Source: Bacteroidota bacterium
Lineage (GTDB): Bacteria > Bacteroidota > Bacteroidia > Bacteroidales > UBA10428
Direction: 5' to 3'
NCBI GenBank assembly: GCA_017860375.1
Contig: JAGDMB010000012.1
Span: 1-17,347 of the forward strand
DNA: 17,347 nucleotides
Positions 15,401 through 17,347 of the stretch are shown here, one piece after another. Below the pieces are notes generated by a model that did no database searches, was not told the origin of the DNA, and saw only the letters and a list, made by a program, of their open reading frames with translations. A program made the translations under genes and the position numbers. How positions within the stretch are numbered: position 1 is the first letter of the stretch; each line of letters opens with the position of its first letter.

Positions 15401-17347
15401 GGCAAGATAGGGTCCGACGCAATCAAGCTGGGGGGATTTTAACAACACTTCGGTGCCATCGGGCGCGACCAGGGAAAATCCGAGGTCATGCACCAGGAAA
15501 TGGGTTGAAGTTTTCACCCCGACCTGTATGGACGTAGTGGCCGGATTTATCAGGAAGGGTGCCGGCGTGCCAACGGTGGCAACAATGAGGTTGACATCGA
15601 GCTTTACCGAATCGGAATTCACCGTTCCGCAACCTGAGGTAACGGCACAACGGTAATACCCCGTGTCCATGGCTTCAATATTTTGGATCGTCAATGCATC
15701 CGTGGTGGTACCTGAAATTTCCGTGTCGTCATTTAAGTTGATCCAGTTCCCTCCATAATACCATTGCCATTGATAGGATATACTGCCATAACCGGCCGTT
15801 GCCACATTGAATTCCACCGTACTTCCTGCGCATACCAGGGTGTCGTTGTCAATGATATCAGCGGCAGTGGCAGGATCCACGGTTAAAGTAGCTTTGTTGC
15901 TGATGATGGTGTCGCAAAGACCGTACACCACCACATCATACTGACCGGCGTCGGACGGGGACACCGAAGGTAACGTAACGGACGGGGATGTCTCTCCGGC
16001 AAGATTTGTTCCGTCTTTTCTCCACTGGTACGTGATATTGGTTCCGGTAGCCGTTACGGTAAAAGTAACATCCGAGCCTTCGCAAGCTTCATTGTCAGAA
16101 GGATGAAAGACGATGGCCGGATTTTCTGCGACGGTAAGGACGGCTCCATTACTGATTGCGCTCCCGCAGGTTCCTGTAATAACCACGTCATAGGAACCGG
16201 CACTGGATGGTGTTATTCCGGTGAGCGTAAGGGATGCATTTGTGGCTCCGCCGATAACAAGGCCGTTCTTTCTCCACTGGTATGTCAGTCCCGTGCCGTT
16301 GGCAACGACGGTAAAAACAACATTTGTACCCGCGCATTGTGTAACGCTGACAGGTTGTGTAGTGATGACCGGTGCTGTGTTCACGGTAAGTGTGACGGTA
16401 TTGGAAGTCACGGTTCCGCAGGTTCCGGTAATGACCACGTCATAGTTTCCGGCATCACCGGTGTTAATATTGCTGATGGCATAGCTGACGCCGGTAGCAC
16501 CCGGTATGGCAACGCCACCTTTTCTCCACTGGTAGGTGAGACCCGTACCTGCGGCGGCAACGGTAAATACAGCATTGGTGCCCTCGCATTGCGCAATGTT
16601 TACAGGCTGTGTCGTAATAACCGGTGCAGTATTCACGGTAAGGGTGACGGTATTGGAAGTCAGGGTTCCGCATGTGCCGGTGATGACCACGTCATAATTT
16701 CCGGCATGGGCAGTGGTAATGCCTGTGATCGTATAGATTGAGCCTGTAGCACCCGGTATGGCAATGCCGCCTTTTCTCCACTGGTAAGTAAGGCCTGTGC
16801 CGGTGGCCACGACAGTAAATGTGGCATTTGTACCTTCGCACTGCACGATATTGGCAGGTTGTGTAGTGATGACCGGTGCTGTGTTCACGGTGAGCGTTAC
16901 GGTATTGGAAGTCACGGTTCCGCAGGTTCCGGTAATGACCACGTCATAGTTTCCGGCATCACCAGCCGTAATATTGTTCAGCGTATAGCCTGGACCTGTA
17001 GCGCCTGGTATTATGACTCCTCCTTTTCTCCACTGGTAGGTAAGTCCAGGTCCTGTTGCCACCACAGAAAAGGTGACATTTGTACCCGCGCACTGGGCCA
17101 CACTCACCGGTTGTGTAGTGATGACCGGTGCCGTGTTCACGGTGAGCGTGACGGTATTGGAAGTCACGGTTCCGCATGTGCCGGTGATGACGACGTCATA
17201 ATTTCCGGCATTGGCAACGGTAATGCCTGTGATCGTATAGCTGGTGCCGGTAGCACCCGGTATGGCGACGCCTCCTTTTCTCCACTGGTACGTAAGGCCT
17301 GTGCCGGTGGCCACAACGGTAAATGTGGCATTTGTGCCCGCGCACTG
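12416..17347 (-). CDS. Giant T9SS surface adhesin, 5' end beyond window: Ig-like array, P domain, SprB repeats, type B sorting domain
   Basis: The frame is open from the window edge for 1643 codons to the stop at 12416; the true start lies beyond the window. Numbering from the edge, residues 1-490 are six Ig-like units of 84 residues (the first partial, the sixth divergent), each with two cysteines and a YQWRK core. Residues 491-585 are a seventh, longer Ig-like unit. Residues about 600-725 resemble a proprotein convertase P domain (FSLVAPDGTEVLL, GDWSLLDGMD, GAWQVRIYD). Residues about 768-1390 hold roughly eight SprB-type repeats (each with C.G..DG, SGG..PY and G.Y...V.D..GC). Residues 1554-1643 are the gliding-associated type B sorting domain (GFTPNGDGVNDRW, VQVFNRWGQRLF, NEWDGTYKGKPVP, TGTVTIIR). 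It is predicted to be secreted by the T9SS and displayed on the surface, where it probably binds ligands or other cells. No catalytic domain is seen in this part. Confidence 0.93.
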   Translation of the reverse strand, partial: QCAGTNATFTVVATGTGLTYQWRKGGVAIPGATGTSYTITGITVANAGNYDVVITGTCGTVTSNTVTLTVNTAPVITTQPVSVAQCAGTNVTFSVVATGPGLTYQWRKGGVIIPGATGPGYTLNNITAGDAGNYDVVITGTCGTVTSNTVTLTVNTAPVITTQPANIVQCEGTNATFTVVATGTGLTYQWRKGGIAIPGATGSIYTITGITTAHAGNYDVVITGTCGTLTSNTVTLTVNTAPVITTQPVNIAQCEGTNAVFTVAAAGTGLTYQWRKGGVAIPGATGVSYAISNINTGDAGNYDVVITGTCGTVTSNTVTLTVNTAPVITTQPVSVTQCAGTNVVFTVVANGTGLTYQWRKNGLVIGGATNASLTLTGITPSSAGSYDVVITGTCGSAISNGAVLTVAENPAIVFHPSDNEACEGSDVTFTVTATGTNITYQWRKDGTNLAGETSPSVTLPSVSPSDAGQYDVVVYGLCDTIISNKATLTVDPATAADIIDNDTLVCAGSTVEFNVATAGYGSISYQWQWYYGGNWINLNDDTEISGTTTDALTIQNIEAMDTGYYRCAVTSGCGTVNSDSVKLDVNLIVATVGTPAPFLINPATTSIQVGVKTSTHFLVHDLGFSLVAPDGTEVLLKSPQLDCVGPYLASVNVSFTTDPAYTDTIDYCTAPGNITGTYAATGDWSLLDGMDPSNGAWQVRIYDAENANGDSHDGYLTSATLVFTDLDINGDTAVISYNSGAISEEILNPISSELRATSYILPIRLMTSCWNSEDARAIVTVTGGIPPYTYAWSGPTSVPNSKDVLLGHGTYTVTVTDAMGCTTQATVEVTSPAPITYDSFSATDTLSCHGAADGIIRVKASGGTGPLTYILLPNIPSSVADSGVFTGLKAGTYTLHISDINDCSLDTTFSITEPDAFVLQGVTVDSLLCSGDTDGSILVLAQGGKTPYTYRITPGTEINNDGLFENLSQGNYVVRVTDAGTCGDTLVTDTVRMNAPSPLLIDSLTVDPILCNGGSGSITLHVSGGSQPYEGSVDGGVVFTPALTFGDLAPGNYTPAVRDGNACIAVYPTSVTLIDPPPITIDSISLTGVSGCYGDATGSIYIAASGGWNQIEYSLDGLNYQSDNLFGSVTGGPKTLYIRDSLGCIVTIDTLEIEQPEQLTVSVAVTQAIGSTPGTITLTASGGTPPYVYSIDNGINTQDTGYFGDLVPALYDVFVQDAHGCIFTDTVRIILNELNVLITQQDVSCYGLSDGEFIITVQNGVPPYRMTGDFLGTDTITSTDGLFPFIRIAAGSYSFTIEDAEGRTYSRTVIISEPPEIIITGVITRPACTNNTNDGSVILTVTGGNPDYVYTWSNGATTKDLLNISEDLFTVTVEDENLCSDSAQFDVVALNDATASAGLDDTLCYGAPYTLNGGDPGYDAVRWEPADLVSDSTLPNPEVILYERTEFIYTVTNNSCWDKDTVVLDVFPQIGMDITSSVEYDTAVFLLSGQAVTLEATDGFDHWLWYPSTGLSSDTTRIVECTPDATRKYYVTGTTENGCEETDSISIVIAEQITVIYTGFTPNGDGVNDRWTIPHAGEYGDRIEVQVFNRWGQRLFYSKGYGGSNEWDGTYKGKPVPVATYYYIITLDDGKTEPFTGTVTIIR
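15878..17347 (-). repeat. 252-bp in-frame tandem array coding Ig-like units
   Basis: The motif TCCACTGG recurs at 16021, 16273, 16525, 16777, 17029 and 17281, exactly 252 bp apart (84 codons), so every unit stays in frame and no length change has occurred. By reading frame the units are 17137-16886, 16885-16634, 16633-16382, 16381-16130 and 16129-15878, plus a partial unit 17347-17138 at the edge. Similarity is highest toward the window edge and falls in the last two units. The longer Ig-like unit at 15877-15593 is related at protein level only. Confidence 0.95.

Noticed and set aside
16103..16741. 212-codon open frame on the plus strand in the repeat array
   Set aside because: It is an antisense shadow of the Ig-like units; its 'repeats' only mirror the 252-bp period of the real gene.
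15878..17347. Regularly spaced repeats as a CRISPR-like array
   Set aside because: The period is 252 bp, whole units are similar rather than short repeats with unique spacers, and the reading frame is open throughout.

Overview
The window looks like a chromosomal fragment of a Bacteroidota bacterium. The evidence is a PorP/SprF family protein, a giant surface protein with SprB-type repeats and a type B type IX secretion (T9SS) sorting domain, a GldA-type ABC ATPase, a DUF4296-type lipoprotein, and four perfect matches to the Bacteroidota -7 promoter element TAnnTTTG in intergenic gaps. Genus cannot be told from this sequence. No rRNA, tRNA, CRISPR array, insertion sequence or phage gene was seen.

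Layout. (1) 1-3964, minus strand: metK, then a UDP-HexNAc 6-dehydrogenase (TviB/WbpA type), wbpB, and the 5' part of gmd. These are nucleotide-sugar genes for surface polysaccharide, with metK leading the series. (2) 4110-8691: gldA (minus) and asnS (plus) diverge from a 117-bp gap with back-to-back promoters; rpoN (sigma-54) and a PAP2-like membrane protein follow asnS. (3) 8623-10583, minus: a GT28-like glycosyltransferase whose 3' end overlaps the PAP2-like gene by 69 bp, preceded by a COG0731-type radical SAM gene. (4) 10584-10739: a promoter and a 7-bp tandem repeat. (5) 10740-17347, minus: a tightly packed three-gene series of giant T9SS adhesin (5' end beyond the window), PorP/SprF protein and DUF4296-like lipoprotein.

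How they fit together. The adhesin should cross the outer membrane through the T9SS by its C-terminal domain, with its own PorP/SprF partner encoded 1 bp downstream; the lipoprotein is an uncharacterised candidate third component. The WbpA-type/WbpB pair makes the first two intermediates of the 2,3-diamino-uronic acid pathway, a pathway used in Porphyromonas gingivalis for the sugar that links T9SS cargo to the cell surface. Here the two loci are about 8 kb apart and any link is inferred. The adhesin carries a 252-bp, in-frame tandem array of near-identical Ig-like units with a mosaic, two-unit pattern; the window stops inside this array, so the protein is longer than the 1643 residues seen.

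All gaps without genes are under 160 bp and are described under the promoter and repeat entries.
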